From: UBA4735 sp035935465
GTDB lineage: Bacteria; Chloroflexota; Limnocylindria; P2-11E
Direction of reading: 5' to 3'
Length of the DNA: 7,699 bases
NCBI GenBank assembly: GCA_035935465.1
Contig: DASYXA010000073.1
Location: 1 to 7,699, forward strand
Shown: positions 1 to 5,391 of the stretch, piece by piece
How positions within the stretch are numbered: position 1 is the stretch's first letter
Layout: each line of letters opens with the position of its first letter
Notes under the pieces: model-generated
Told to the model about the DNA's origin: nothing
The model's input: the letters and a program-made list of their open reading frames with translations, nothing else
The model's database searches: none
Translations under genes and position numbers: made by a program

Positions 1-81
1 CTCGACGTCCGCCGCGAGGTCATCGACGTCTTCCACCTCGGCCGCCGGGTCAGGACCGTGCCCTTCAGGCTCGACGGGTGA
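1..81 (+). CDS. 3' end of an unidentified protein (possibly a transposase C-terminus)
   Basis: Frame 1 is open from the window edge to a TGA at 79-81 and encodes 26 residues ending VRTVPFRLDG. The fragment alternates hydrophobic and charged residues and reads like a terminal beta-strand pair. It is too short to assign by itself. The TGA sits inside the first copy of a 15-bp direct repeat (79-93) whose core, AACGATGTCCTG, I remember from the ends of actinobacterial IS481-family elements. A transposase C-terminus is therefore possible. This is recall plus context, not a domain match. It could equally be the tail of an ordinary gene, or a chance open frame in GC-rich DNA. Confidence 0.4.
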   Translation, partial: LDVRREVIDVFHLGRRVRTVPFRLDG

Positions 82-131
82 ACGATGTCCTGCAGGCAGA
101 TCTAGCCTGCGCGCCATGAACGATGTCCTGC
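79..131. repeat. Two 15-bp direct repeats with a hairpin between them (possible IS481-type end)
   Basis: TGAACGATGTCCTGC occurs identically at 79-93 and 117-131, 38 bp apart and in the same orientation. Between the copies, GCAGGC (92-97) and GCCTGC (105-110) form a perfect 6-bp inverted repeat around a 7-nt loop. The core resembles terminal repeats I associate with IS481-family insertion sequences in high-GC Gram-positive genomes. No intact transposase is visible, and the repeats are direct rather than inverted, so whether they mark an IS boundary is unproven. Confidence 0.55.
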
Positions 132-159
132 TGGGTGAGACCTAGGCGTCCCCGAACCG

Positions 160-188
160 GTGACGGTCCCGCCGGCCGCGGGTATCCT
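160..188 (+). promoter_or_regulatory. Candidate promoter for the antiporter operon
   Basis: A -35-like GTGACG (160-165, 4 of 6 matches to TTGACA) lies 17 bp upstream of a -10-like TATCCT (183-188, 4 of 6 matches to TATAAT). Transcription would begin near 195, leaving a leader of about 120 nt before the antiporter start at 318. The match is moderate, and no stronger candidate was found in the 236-bp gap between the upstream stop and the antiporter. Confidence 0.4.
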
Positions 189-200
189 CTCTCCAGCGCG

Positions 201-285
201 ATGGGTCCCGCCGGGACGCCGACGGCGTCCGAACCGCCCGTGCAGGGCTGATGGCCCCTAGTGGCGGTCCGCTGCGCGCGGACCG
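201..285 (+). promoter_or_regulatory. Structured leader of the antiporter, with alternative hairpins and a short upstream ORF
   Basis: The untranslated region before the antiporter holds three stem-loops. GTCCC/GGGAC (205-209 with 213-217) and GGACGCC/GGCGTCC (214-220 with 224-230) share bases 214-217, so they exclude one another. CGGTCCGC/GCGGACCG (265-272 with 278-285) is a perfect 8-bp stem with a 5-nt loop. A 16-codon reading frame (ATG 201, TGA 249-251) overlaps the first two. GGTCCCGCCGG is also repeated at 165-175 and 204-214. No stem is followed by a U-tract. This could be a regulatory leader, but GC-rich DNA forms such stems easily and I recognise no known riboswitch consensus. Confidence 0.3.
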
Positions 286-317
286 ACCTAGGGACCGGAA
301 CGACCGGTGGAGGGCCG

Positions 318-1550
318 ATGCTGCAGCAGCTCATCGCCGACAACACGTGGTTCATCGCGGCGGCCTGGATGGGCCTCGCGCTCGCCGCGAGCCTCGTCTC
401 GATCCGTCTCGGGATCTCGGTCGCGCTGATCGAGATCGCGTTCGGGATCTTCGCCGGGAACTTCCTGGGTCTGCAGACGACGCCCTGGATCGACTTCCTC
501 GCCGCGTTCGGGTCGGTCCTCCTGACGTTCCTCGCCGGCGCGGAGATCGAGCCTGCCGCGCTGAGACGTCACCTCCGGCCGACGCTCGCGATCGGCACGA
601 TCTCCTTCCTGCTGCCGTTCCTCGGGGTGTGGCTCTTCGCCGAGCGCGTGAGCGGCTGGGATCACCGGGCCGCGCTCATCGCCGGCATCGCCCTATCCAC
701 GACGTCGGTGGCGGTCGTCTACGCGGTGATGGTCGAGACCGGCCTCAACGCGACCGACCTGGGCAAGGTGATCCTCGCCGCGTGTTTCGTCACGGACCTC
801 GGCACGGTGCTCGCCCTCGGGGTCCTGTTCGCGAGCTTCAACGGGCTCCTGGTCCTGTTCGCGGTCATCCTCGCCCTGAGCCTGGTCGTCATGCCGAGGG
901 CGACCCGCTTCGTGGTGCGGACCCTCGGGGCGCGGGTCTCCGAGCCGGAGATCAAGTTCCTCTTCTTCATGCTGTTCGTGCTGGGCGGATTCGCGACGCT
1001 CGCGAAGAGCGAGGCCGTCCTGCCGGCCTACCTGGTCGGTCTCGTGGTCGCGGGCGTTTTCGCGCGCGACAAGCTCCTGATCGATCGGATGCGGAGCATC
1101 GCGTTCGCGCTGCTCACGCCGTTCTACTTCCTCAAGGCCGGTCTCTTCGTGAGCCTGCCCGCCGTCGTGGCCGGCGCCGGCCTCATCGTCGTATTACTGG
1201 GGCTGAAGCTCGGGACGAAGGCGATCGGCGTCTGGCCGGTCACGCGGGCGTTCCGGTTCACGCCGCGTGACGGCACGTACACGACGCTCCTCATGAGCAC
1301 CGGGCTCACGTTCGGCACGATCTCCGCGCTGTTCGGTCTGACGAACAAGATCATCGACCAGGCGCAGTACACGATCCTGGTCACGGTCGTGATCCTGAGC
1401 GCGGTGGTCCCGACCCTGATCGCCCAAACGTTCTTCCGCCCCGAGACCGGGATCACCGAGGTGGAGGAGCCCGAGGCCGCGCTCGAGCCGGTGCCGTCCC
1501 ATCACCGGCCTCCGGCCGGTCGCCCGGACCCCCTTCCCGATACCGAGTGA
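318..1550 (+). CDS. CPA2/Kef-type cation:proton antiporter (Na_H_Exchanger family)
   Basis: Predicted inner-membrane antiporter of 410 residues, exchanging a monovalent cation (Na+ or K+) for protons. About 11-12 hydrophobic helices fill residues 10-375, followed by an acidic, proline-rich cytoplasmic tail that lacks the TrkA-N/RCK domain of full-length KefB/KefC. Family landmarks are IEIAFGIFAGNFLG (38-51), LLTFLAGAEIEP (68-79), ALSTTSVAVV (125-134) and the half-site TDLGTV (159-164), where D160 is the likely ion/proton-binding aspartate. LTPFYFLKAG matches the late conserved helix. ATG 318 was chosen over GTG 261 because GGTGGAGGG (306-314) lies directly upstream and the extra 19 residues are hydrophilic and unlike the family N-terminus. 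The next gene overlaps its stop by 4 nt. The ion preference cannot be read. Confidence 0.85.
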   Translation: MLQQLIADNTWFIAAAWMGLALAASLVSIRLGISVALIEIAFGIFAGNFLGLQTTPWIDFLAAFGSVLLTFLAGAEIEPAALRRHLRPTLAIGTISFLLPFLGVWLFAERVSGWDHRAALIAGIALSTTSVAVVYAVMVETGLNATDLGKVILAACFVTDLGTVLALGVLFASFNGLLVLFAVILALSLVVMPRATRFVVRTLGARVSEPEIKFLFFMLFVLGGFATLAKSEAVLPAYLVGLVVAGVFARDKLLIDRMRSIAFALLTPFYFLKAGLFVSLPAVVAGAGLIVVLLGLKLGTKAIGVWPVTRAFRFTPRDGTYTTLLMSTGLTFGTISALFGLTNKIIDQAQYTILVTVVILSAVVPTLIAQTFFRPETGITEVEEPEAALEPVPSHHRPPAGRPDPLPDTE

Positions 1551-2230
1551 ACGACCGCGCGGTGTTCGAAGATCTTGTGCGTGAGTCCGCGCTCGGCTGC
1601 GCGCTCTGCCGGCGGAGCCGCCAGGCGGGGGACCGATCCATCGCCGCGTTCGCGTACGAGCTGGTGACCGATCCGGTGCTGCGGGCGGAGCTGCGGCGGA
1701 GCCTCGGCTTCTGCCGCGCGCACGCGATCACGGCGGCCGCTCAGACCGGCGCGCCGCTGGCCGAGTCGATCGTCTGCGCCGACCTCTGCGCCCACGTCGC
1801 GCGCCTCCTCGAGACGGGAAGGCCAGTCGCGGCGAGCGGGCCCTGTCCGGCCTGCCTGGTCGCTGCCCGGCGGGAGCGCCATGACCTCGAGACCATCGGG
1901 GGGCGCCGCCTCGAGGGCGTCTGCCCCAGCCATCCGCGGCCGGTGCCTCGCCGGGATCTGCCGTGCGGGCCGCCGATCGGCGAAGCCCTCCCGGTCGGTT
2001 CGCTTGGTCCCGCGGTGCGCGCCGATCCGGGAGAGGCAGGGCGGCAGCGTGCCGCGTACGCCGCGCTCCAGCGGCGGCTCGGGGACGTCATCCAGCACTA
2101 CGACTACCGCTTCCGCGAGCAGCCGTTCGACGATTTCGGTGCCACCTGGGAGGCCCTCGCGCTGTTCAGCGGGACCGATCCGCATGATCGCCCGCACGGG
2201 CCCAGCCCGAGCGAGGCTACCGGACCGTGA
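1547..2230 (+). CDS. Cys/His-rich DUF6062-like protein
   Basis: A 227-residue soluble protein starting with GTG 1547, which overlaps the antiporter stop (GTGA) and suggests translational coupling. It carries two similar putative zinc-binding sets: CxxC (C18, C21) with CxxH (C56, H59), then CxxC (C100, C103) with CxxH (C126, H129). The ELVTDPVLRAELRRSLGFCRAH stretch is split by TDP at 41-43, and the C-terminal HYDYRFR motif (184-190) plus a tryptophan helix up to residue 209 match what I recall of DUF6062, a family without known function. C77, C81 and C140 are additional. Residues 130-165 and the last 18 are low-complexity. The role is unknown; the two CxxC/CxxH sets suggest a structural metal site. 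The 3' end overlaps the convergent cupredoxin gene by 14 nt. Confidence 0.75.
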   Translation: MNDRAVFEDLVRESALGCALCRRSRQAGDRSIAAFAYELVTDPVLRAELRRSLGFCRAHAITAAAQTGAPLAESIVCADLCAHVARLLETGRPVAASGPCPACLVAARRERHDLETIGGRRLEGVCPSHPRPVPRRDLPCGPPIGEALPVGSLGPAVRADPGEAGRQRAAYAALQRRLGDVIQHYDYRFREQPFDDFGATWEALALFSGTDPHDRPHGPSPSEATGP

Positions 2231-2567
2231 CGGTGCCCCTCATGTTCTGCGGGTGGAAGGTGCACTCGTAGCGATAGGTGCCCGCCGTCGCGAACGTGAA
2301 GCTCACGCTCTCGCCGGGCTTCATCGTGCCGACCATCCGGTCGCCGTCGATGATGTGCACGGAGTGGGTGAATTGGTCCGAGTTCTTCCACGTCACCGTC
2401 GTGCCCGGTGCCACGACGATGTCCTTCGGGTCGAAGAGATAGGACTGCGGCAGGTTGACGTGGTCGGTGGCCACCGGCTCCGCGGCCGGCGACGCCGATC
2501 CGGCGCAGGTGGCCACCGACAGGAGGAGGAGGGCGGAACAGACCAGCGGTCCCGCCCCCCGACGCAC
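2217..2567 (-). CDS. Exported cupredoxin (plastocyanin/amicyanin-like blue copper protein)
   Basis: A 116-residue, probably extracytoplasmic type-1 copper electron carrier. An N-terminal hydrophobic segment (residues 8-19) ends at C21 in SVATC, a loose lipobox with threonine at -1, so it may be a lipoprotein or simply secreted. The mature domain has the cupredoxin order: FDPKDIVVAPGTTVTWKN (45-62), then H68 after the WKNSD turn, then YECTFHPQNMRG (100-111). This gives the Cu ligands H68, C102, H105 and M109. GTG 2567 was chosen because it lies 2 nt after the stop of the upstream gene and places the signal segment at the N-terminus; the longer open frame to 2687 runs inside that gene. No good ribosome site is seen, which fits coupling. 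It is the last gene of a three-gene unit. The redox partner is unknown. Confidence 0.88.
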   Translation of the reverse strand: MRRGAGPLVCSALLLLSVATCAGSASPAAEPVATDHVNLPQSYLFDPKDIVVAPGTTVTWKNSDQFTHSVHIIDGDRMVGTMKPGESVSFTFATAGTYRYECTFHPQNMRGTVTVR

Positions 2568-2569
2568 GC

Positions 2570-2869
2570 TCAGGACGACGCCCGGCCCGGCGCCAGGGCC
2601 TGCTGGCCGACCGCCACGAAGACCAGGATGAACGCCAGGAGGTCGAAGACCTCGCTGATCGTGTGCGCGAACAGGAACACCGTCCAATCGAGGTGGTAGG
2701 TCATGTAGCTGATCTCGGCCAGCGCGAACAGCGCGAAGCCCCAGCCCAGGAGCGACGCGCCGGTGCCGAAGGATCGCCAGGCGAAGTACGCGCCGATGAG
2801 GAACGCGGTGAGGTGGATCGCCAGGAAGACCACCGCCGGGATCTGGTTGATGAAGCTGCCGATCGGCAT
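2570..2869 (-). CDS. Small three-helix membrane protein, function unknown
   Basis: A 99-residue hydrophobic protein. ATG 2869 is preceded by AAGGAG (2882-2877) with 7-nt spacing, so this start is preferred to the in-frame ATG 21 codons upstream. Three membrane helices are visible at about residues 12-32, 38-57 and 63-88. Histidines lie in or beside them: H19 in helix 1, H59 at the end of helix 2 (SYMTYHLDW) and H69 in helix 3 (LFAHTISE). Acidic E52, D61, E73 and D76 also sit near the membrane. I do not recognise the family. It lies 19 nt after the 73-aa gene and 2 nt before the cupredoxin, so the three probably form one transcript. The histidines could bind heme or copper, but that is inference from context only. 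Confidence 0.8.
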   Translation of the reverse strand: MPIGSFINQIPAVVFLAIHLTAFLIGAYFAWRSFGTGASLLGWGFALFALAEISYMTYHLDWTVFLFAHTISEVFDLLAFILVFVAVGQQALAPGRASS

Positions 2870-2888
2870 CGAATGTCTCCTTTTCCCT

Positions 2889-3110
2889 TCACGCTCTCGA
2901 CCGTTGCTGGCGCCGGGTGCGTCCGATCCCATCCGCGATGACGCCGAGGATCACGAGGACCATGCCCGCGAGGATCACGCTGTGGGCGAGATGCTCGGGT
3001 GCCGCCACGGCCGCCACGGCGTGCAGCGCCAGGTCGACGATCAGGCCGGTCCCCATGACCGCGAGGCCCGCGCGGGCCGTTCCGGGCAGGGCGCGCCAGG
3101 TGTCTAACAT
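2889..3110 (-). CDS. Small two-helix membrane protein, function unknown
   Basis: A 73-residue protein with two hydrophobic helices (about 13-35 and 42-62) and a strongly basic tail (RTRRQQRSR) that should face the cytoplasm. H30 lies in helix 1, and H40 and H43 sit between the helices, next to M50. ATG 3110 has no Shine-Dalgarno sequence but is preceded at 6 nt by a TAGTCT box, suggesting a leaderless mRNA. It is the first gene of the unit leading to the three-helix protein and the cupredoxin, and is divergent from the ArsR/SufR-like regulator. The family is not recognised. Its reality rests on membrane-like composition, the promoter placement and tight packing with its neighbours. Confidence 0.7.
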   Translation of the reverse strand: MLDTWRALPGTARAGLAVMGTGLIVDLALHAVAAVAAPEHLAHSVILAGMVLVILGVIADGIGRTRRQQRSRA

Positions 3111-3151
3111 CAGTCCAGACTACTTTTAGAGTGGGCGGGCCGGCGTGTCAA
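3111..3151 (-). promoter_or_regulatory. Promoter of the small-membrane-protein/cupredoxin operon, with start-site palindrome
   Basis: On the minus strand a perfect TTGACA (3151-3146) is followed after 17 nt by TAAAAG (3128-3123, 4 of 6 to TATAAT). Overlapping this, TAGTCT (3122-3117) stands exactly 6 nt before ATG 3110. Either box gives a leaderless or nearly leaderless transcript. The palindrome AGTC-CA-GACT (3112-3121) covers the predicted start site and could be an operator. Which -10 is used cannot be decided from sequence. Confidence 0.6.
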
Positions 3152-3154
3152 GTC

Positions 3155-3182
3155 TTTCGTTAGGCGGCGCCTCCTTTAGACT
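3155..3182 (+). promoter_or_regulatory. Promoter of the ArsR/SufR-like regulator, with central dyad
   Basis: TAGACT (3177-3182) fits a -10 box and lies exactly 6 nt before GTG 3189, so transcription would begin at the start codon; no Shine-Dalgarno sequence is present. A -35 is weak (TTTCGT, 3155-3160, 16-nt spacing). Between them AGGCG-G-CGCCT (3162-3172) is a perfect 11-nt dyad, well placed for a repressor. AGTC (3151-3154) and GACT (3179-3182) flank it symmetrically in part. The regulator may bind here and control both divergent promoters; this is inferred from position. Confidence 0.45.
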
Positions 3183-3188
3183 GACGCG

Positions 3189-3887
3189 GTGAGCGACGCG
3201 CTCGCGGCCGCGATCTCGGGCGTCGCCCTGCTGGACGAGCCGGTGCGGGGGGCCCTCTACCGGTACGTCGTGCGCCAGGGCGAGGCGGTCGGCCGGGATC
3301 AGGCCGCGGCCGCGACCAGGACGACGCGCGAGAACGCGGCGTTCCACCTCGATCGCCTCGTCGAGGGCGGCCTCCTCGAGGTGAGCTTCCGGAGGCTGAG
3401 CGGGCGGAGCGGTCCCGGCGCCGGCCGCCCGTCCAAGCTGTACCGGCGGTCGTCCCTCGAGCTCGACGTGACGGTGCCCGCGCGGCGGTACCGGCTGCTC
3501 GCGGAGCTCCTCGCGACCGCGATCGACTCGGCGAACGGCACGGATCCGCGCCGCGAGGTCGCGCGGGCCGCGCGGGCATTCGGGCGCGGGCTCGGGGCCG
3601 AAGCTCGGGCGAAGGCCGGCGCTCGGTCGGGCCGCGCGGCGCTCCTCCGATCGGCCATCGCGGTCCTGGACGACTACGGGTTCGCCCCGACGGAGGGCCC
3701 GCGAGGATCCGTCCGGCTCCGCAACTGTCCGTTCGACGCGCTCGCGCGCGGGCATCAACAGCTGGTCTGCGGGATGAACCTCGCGTTCATGGAGGGCGTG
3801 CTCGCGGGCCTGGACGCCGCGGGGCTCACCGCCCGGCTCGATCCGCGGCCCGGGCTGTGCTGCGTCGCCCTGACCGCCGCCCGCTGA
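3189..3887 (+). CDS. ArsR/SufR-like winged-helix transcriptional regulator with conserved cysteines
   Basis: A 232-residue cytoplasmic DNA-binding protein of the COG2345 type. The N-terminal winged helix spans about residues 12-88: a recognition helix around TRENAAFHLDRLVEGGLLEV (46-65) and a wing ending in GRPSKLYRR (79-87). The C-terminal sensor part has LRNCPFDALA with C180, LVCGMNL with C194 (a C-x13-C spacing) and PGLCCVAL with C224 and C225. That layout resembles SufR-type regulators, in which cysteines of this region hold an Fe-S cluster; cluster binding here is inferred. GTG 3189 has no ribosome site and probably starts a leaderless mRNA. It is divergent from the cupredoxin unit and likely regulates it and itself. 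Its stop is 1 nt from the convergent gene's stop. Confidence 0.85.
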   Translation: MSDALAAAISGVALLDEPVRGALYRYVVRQGEAVGRDQAAAATRTTRENAAFHLDRLVEGGLLEVSFRRLSGRSGPGAGRPSKLYRRSSLELDVTVPARRYRLLAELLATAIDSANGTDPRREVARAARAFGRGLGAEARAKAGARSGRAALLRSAIAVLDDYGFAPTEGPRGSVRLRNCPFDALARGHQQLVCGMNLAFMEGVLAGLDAAGLTARLDPRPGLCCVALTAAR

Positions 3888-3893
3888 GTCAGC
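3883..3893. other. Palindrome containing both convergent stop codons
   Basis: GCTGA-G-TCAGC is a perfect 11-nt dyad. It contains the TGA of the plus-strand regulator (3885-3887) and the TGA of the minus-strand membrane gene (3891-3889). No U-tract follows on either side and the stem is only 5 bp, so it is not a convincing terminator. Confidence 0.4.
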
Positions 3894-4434
3894 CGGCCGA
3901 GGGCGCCACCCGCGCGAAGATCGACGCCAGCGCGACAAGCCACAGGCCGAGGATCAGGTGGGCCGCGCCGACGTACGGCCCCGCGAGGGCATCGGCCAGC
4001 GAGCGCGGCATGACCGCGCTGAACGCAGGGGCGAAGGCCTCGAGCGGCACGAGCGCGAACGCGCAGAGCCCAAGACCCGCGGTGACGAGGCCGAACGTGC
4101 GCGGTAGCACGCCGGTCTGGGCCCACAGCTTCCCGATCGTCCACCACCACATCCCGAGCACGAACAGCGACGCCGGCCGCACGTCGACGTTCGCGGAGCC
4201 GGCGAGCCCGACCGTCGCGACGGCCGTGCCCGCGATCGTCGCGAGGATCGCGCCGCTCTGGCGCACCGCCGCGTGCCGCACGTGCAGCACCGCGATGCCC
4301 GGGAGGAGGAACCCGTACGCGACGGCAGTGAGGACGTCGTACAGATAGGGGTACGCGAGCGCGCCGAACGCGACGATCGCAAGGTGCGCGGCGCCCGCGA
4401 TCGCGCTCCAGACCGCGGCCTTGCGGGTGTCGAT
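3889..4434 (-). CDS. Six-helix membrane protein, function unknown, with probable ATC start
   Basis: About 181 residues with six hydrophobic helices at roughly 7-28, 33-52, 60-80, 88-106, 113-134 and 155-175. Noticeable features are GMWWWTIGKLW (94-104) and histidines H17 and H159 within helices. I do not recognise the family. The frame has no ATG, GTG or TTG near the N-terminus. The first downstream GTG (codon 49) would delete two helices, and upstream the frame runs inside the dehydrogenase gene. The only start giving a complete first helix is ATC at 4434-4432, overlapping the dehydrogenase stop as TAATC. This looks like a TAATG junction with one changed base. It is co-transcribed with the acyl-CoA dehydrogenase, so a link to that pathway is possible but unproven. 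Confidence 0.7.
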   Translation of the reverse strand: MDTRKAAVWSAIAGAAHLAIVAFGALAYPYLYDVLTAVAYGFLLPGIAVLHVRHAAVRQSGAILATIAGTAVATVGLAGSANVDVRPASLFVLGMWWWTIGKLWAQTGVLPRTFGLVTAGLGLCAFALVPLEAFAPAFSAVMPRSLADALAGPYVGAAHLILGLWLVALASIFARVAPSAG

Positions 4435-5312
4435 TACTTCGACGGCTTCTTCTGGCCCTTCTCGTCGTACTCGTAGAAGCCGCGGCCGACCTTCGCGCCG
4501 AGCCGGCCGGCGAGCACCATGCGCTTGAGCAGCGCCGGCGGCGCGACGCTCGGGTCCTTGAACTCGTCGAAGAAGACGTTCGCGACGTGCAGGTTGATGT
4601 CGAGGCCGGTGTAGTCGATGAGCTCGAACGGCCCCATCGGGTGACGCAGCCCGAGCTTCACCGCGGTGTCGATCTCCTCGACGGTCGCGACGCCCTGCTC
4701 GAGCGCGCGGATCGCGCCGAGGAGGTAGGGGACCATGAGCCGGTTCACGATGAAGCCGGGCGAGTCCTTGCACACGACTCCGGTCTTCCCGAGCGACGTG
4801 ACGAACTCGCGCAGGGCCGCGATCGTCTCCTGGCTGGTGGTGAGCGCCTGGACGATCTCGACGAGCGGCATCACCGGCGCCGGGTTGAAGAAGTGAAGGC
4901 CGGCGAATCGGTCCGACCGCTTCGTGATCGCGGCCAGCTCGACGATCGGCAGGCTCGACGTGTTCGACGCGAAGATCGTCGCCGGCGGGCAGAGGGCGTC
5001 TAGCGTGCCGAAGACCTCTTTCTTGGCGGACATCTCCTCGACGACGGCCTCGATGACGAGGTCGCAATCCCTGAGGTCCTCGAGCTTCGTGGTGCCACGC
5101 ATCCGCCCGCGCGCGGCCTTCGCATCGTCCTCGGTCAGCTTGCCGGACTTCACGATCCGCGCGAGCGATGAGTCCACGCGGCCGAAGCCCTTGTCGAGGA
5201 GCGCATCCCCGACCTCGCGGATGACCGTGTCGTAGCCCGCCTGGGCGCAGACCTGCGCGATGCCCGAGCCCATGAGCCCGAAGCCGACGACACCGACCCG
5301 CTTGACCGCCAT
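4434..5312 (-). CDS. 3-hydroxybutyryl-CoA (3-hydroxyacyl-CoA) dehydrogenase
   Basis: A 292-residue soluble enzyme that oxidises (S)-3-hydroxyacyl-CoA to 3-ketoacyl-CoA with NAD+, or the reverse; it is the stand-alone type (hbd/paaH/fadB2-like). The Rossmann motif GFGLMG is at 10-15, with acidic E33 after the second strand favouring NAD+. Catalytic positions are complete and spaced as in the human mitochondrial enzyme: S119 (NTSS), H140 (GLHFFNP), E152 (PLVEIV) and N190 (DSPGFIVNR). The C-terminal helical domain includes HPMGPFELIDYTGLD (224-238) and a GRGFYEYD ending. Length is normal for the family. ATG 5312 follows GGGGGAG (5322-5316). It heads a two-gene minus-strand unit and is divergent from the Mo hydroxylase genes, suggesting a shared catabolic setting. 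Chain-length preference is not visible. Confidence 0.95.
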   Translation of the reverse strand: MAVKRVGVVGFGLMGSGIAQVCAQAGYDTVIREVGDALLDKGFGRVDSSLARIVKSGKLTEDDAKAARGRMRGTTKLEDLRDCDLVIEAVVEEMSAKKEVFGTLDALCPPATIFASNTSSLPIVELAAITKRSDRFAGLHFFNPAPVMPLVEIVQALTTSQETIAALREFVTSLGKTGVVCKDSPGFIVNRLMVPYLLGAIRALEQGVATVEEIDTAVKLGLRHPMGPFELIDYTGLDINLHVANVFFDEFKDPSVAPPALLKRMVLAGRLGAKVGRGFYEYDEKGQKKPSK

Positions 5313-5341
5313 GCGCTCCCCCTCGTCGTGTGTTCGCGCCG

Positions 5342-5347
5342 AGGATA
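5342..5347 (-). promoter_or_regulatory. Candidate -10 of the hydroxyacyl-CoA dehydrogenase
   Basis: TATCCT on the minus strand (5347-5342) is the same hexamer as the antiporter -10 at 183-188. It would give a leader of about 23 nt containing the GGGGGAG ribosome site. No convincing -35 was found 16-18 nt upstream, so the call rests on the hexamer and spacing alone. Confidence 0.35.
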
Positions 5348-5379
5348 GATGGACAGGCGATGGCCCGCCGTCCTTTGGC

Positions 5380-5391
5380 TAGAGTGACCTC
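5380..5391 (+). promoter_or_regulatory. Candidate leaderless promoter of the Mo hydroxylase operon
   Basis: TAGAGT (5380-5385) stands exactly 6 nt before GTG 5392, with no Shine-Dalgarno sequence between. The same spacing and a near-identical box occur before GTG 3189 (TAGACT) and ATG 3110 (TAGTCT). A -35 at normal spacing is weak; TGGACA at 5350-5355 is 24 nt upstream, too far for a standard promoter. Confidence 0.5.

Noticed and set aside
205..285. Rho-independent terminator before the antiporter
   Set aside because: The stems are strong but none is followed by a T-run on either strand.
261..317. GTG 261 as the antiporter start
   Set aside because: The added 19 residues are polar and unlike the family N-terminus, and no ribosome site precedes it, while ATG 318 has GGTGGAGGG directly upstream.
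251..1270. A 339-codon plus-strand frame overlapping the antiporter
   Set aside because: The product is arginine-rich low complexity in another frame of a well-supported antiporter gene.
3126..3938. A 270-codon minus-strand frame opposite the regulator
   Set aside because: It is antisense to the winged-helix regulator, rich in Arg/Pro/Ala/Glu without motifs, and covers the divergent promoter region.
4434..5312. Fusion to an enoyl-CoA hydratase, as in FadB/FadJ
   Set aside because: The protein ends after the dehydrogenase C-terminal domain at 292 residues, and the following frame is an unrelated membrane protein.
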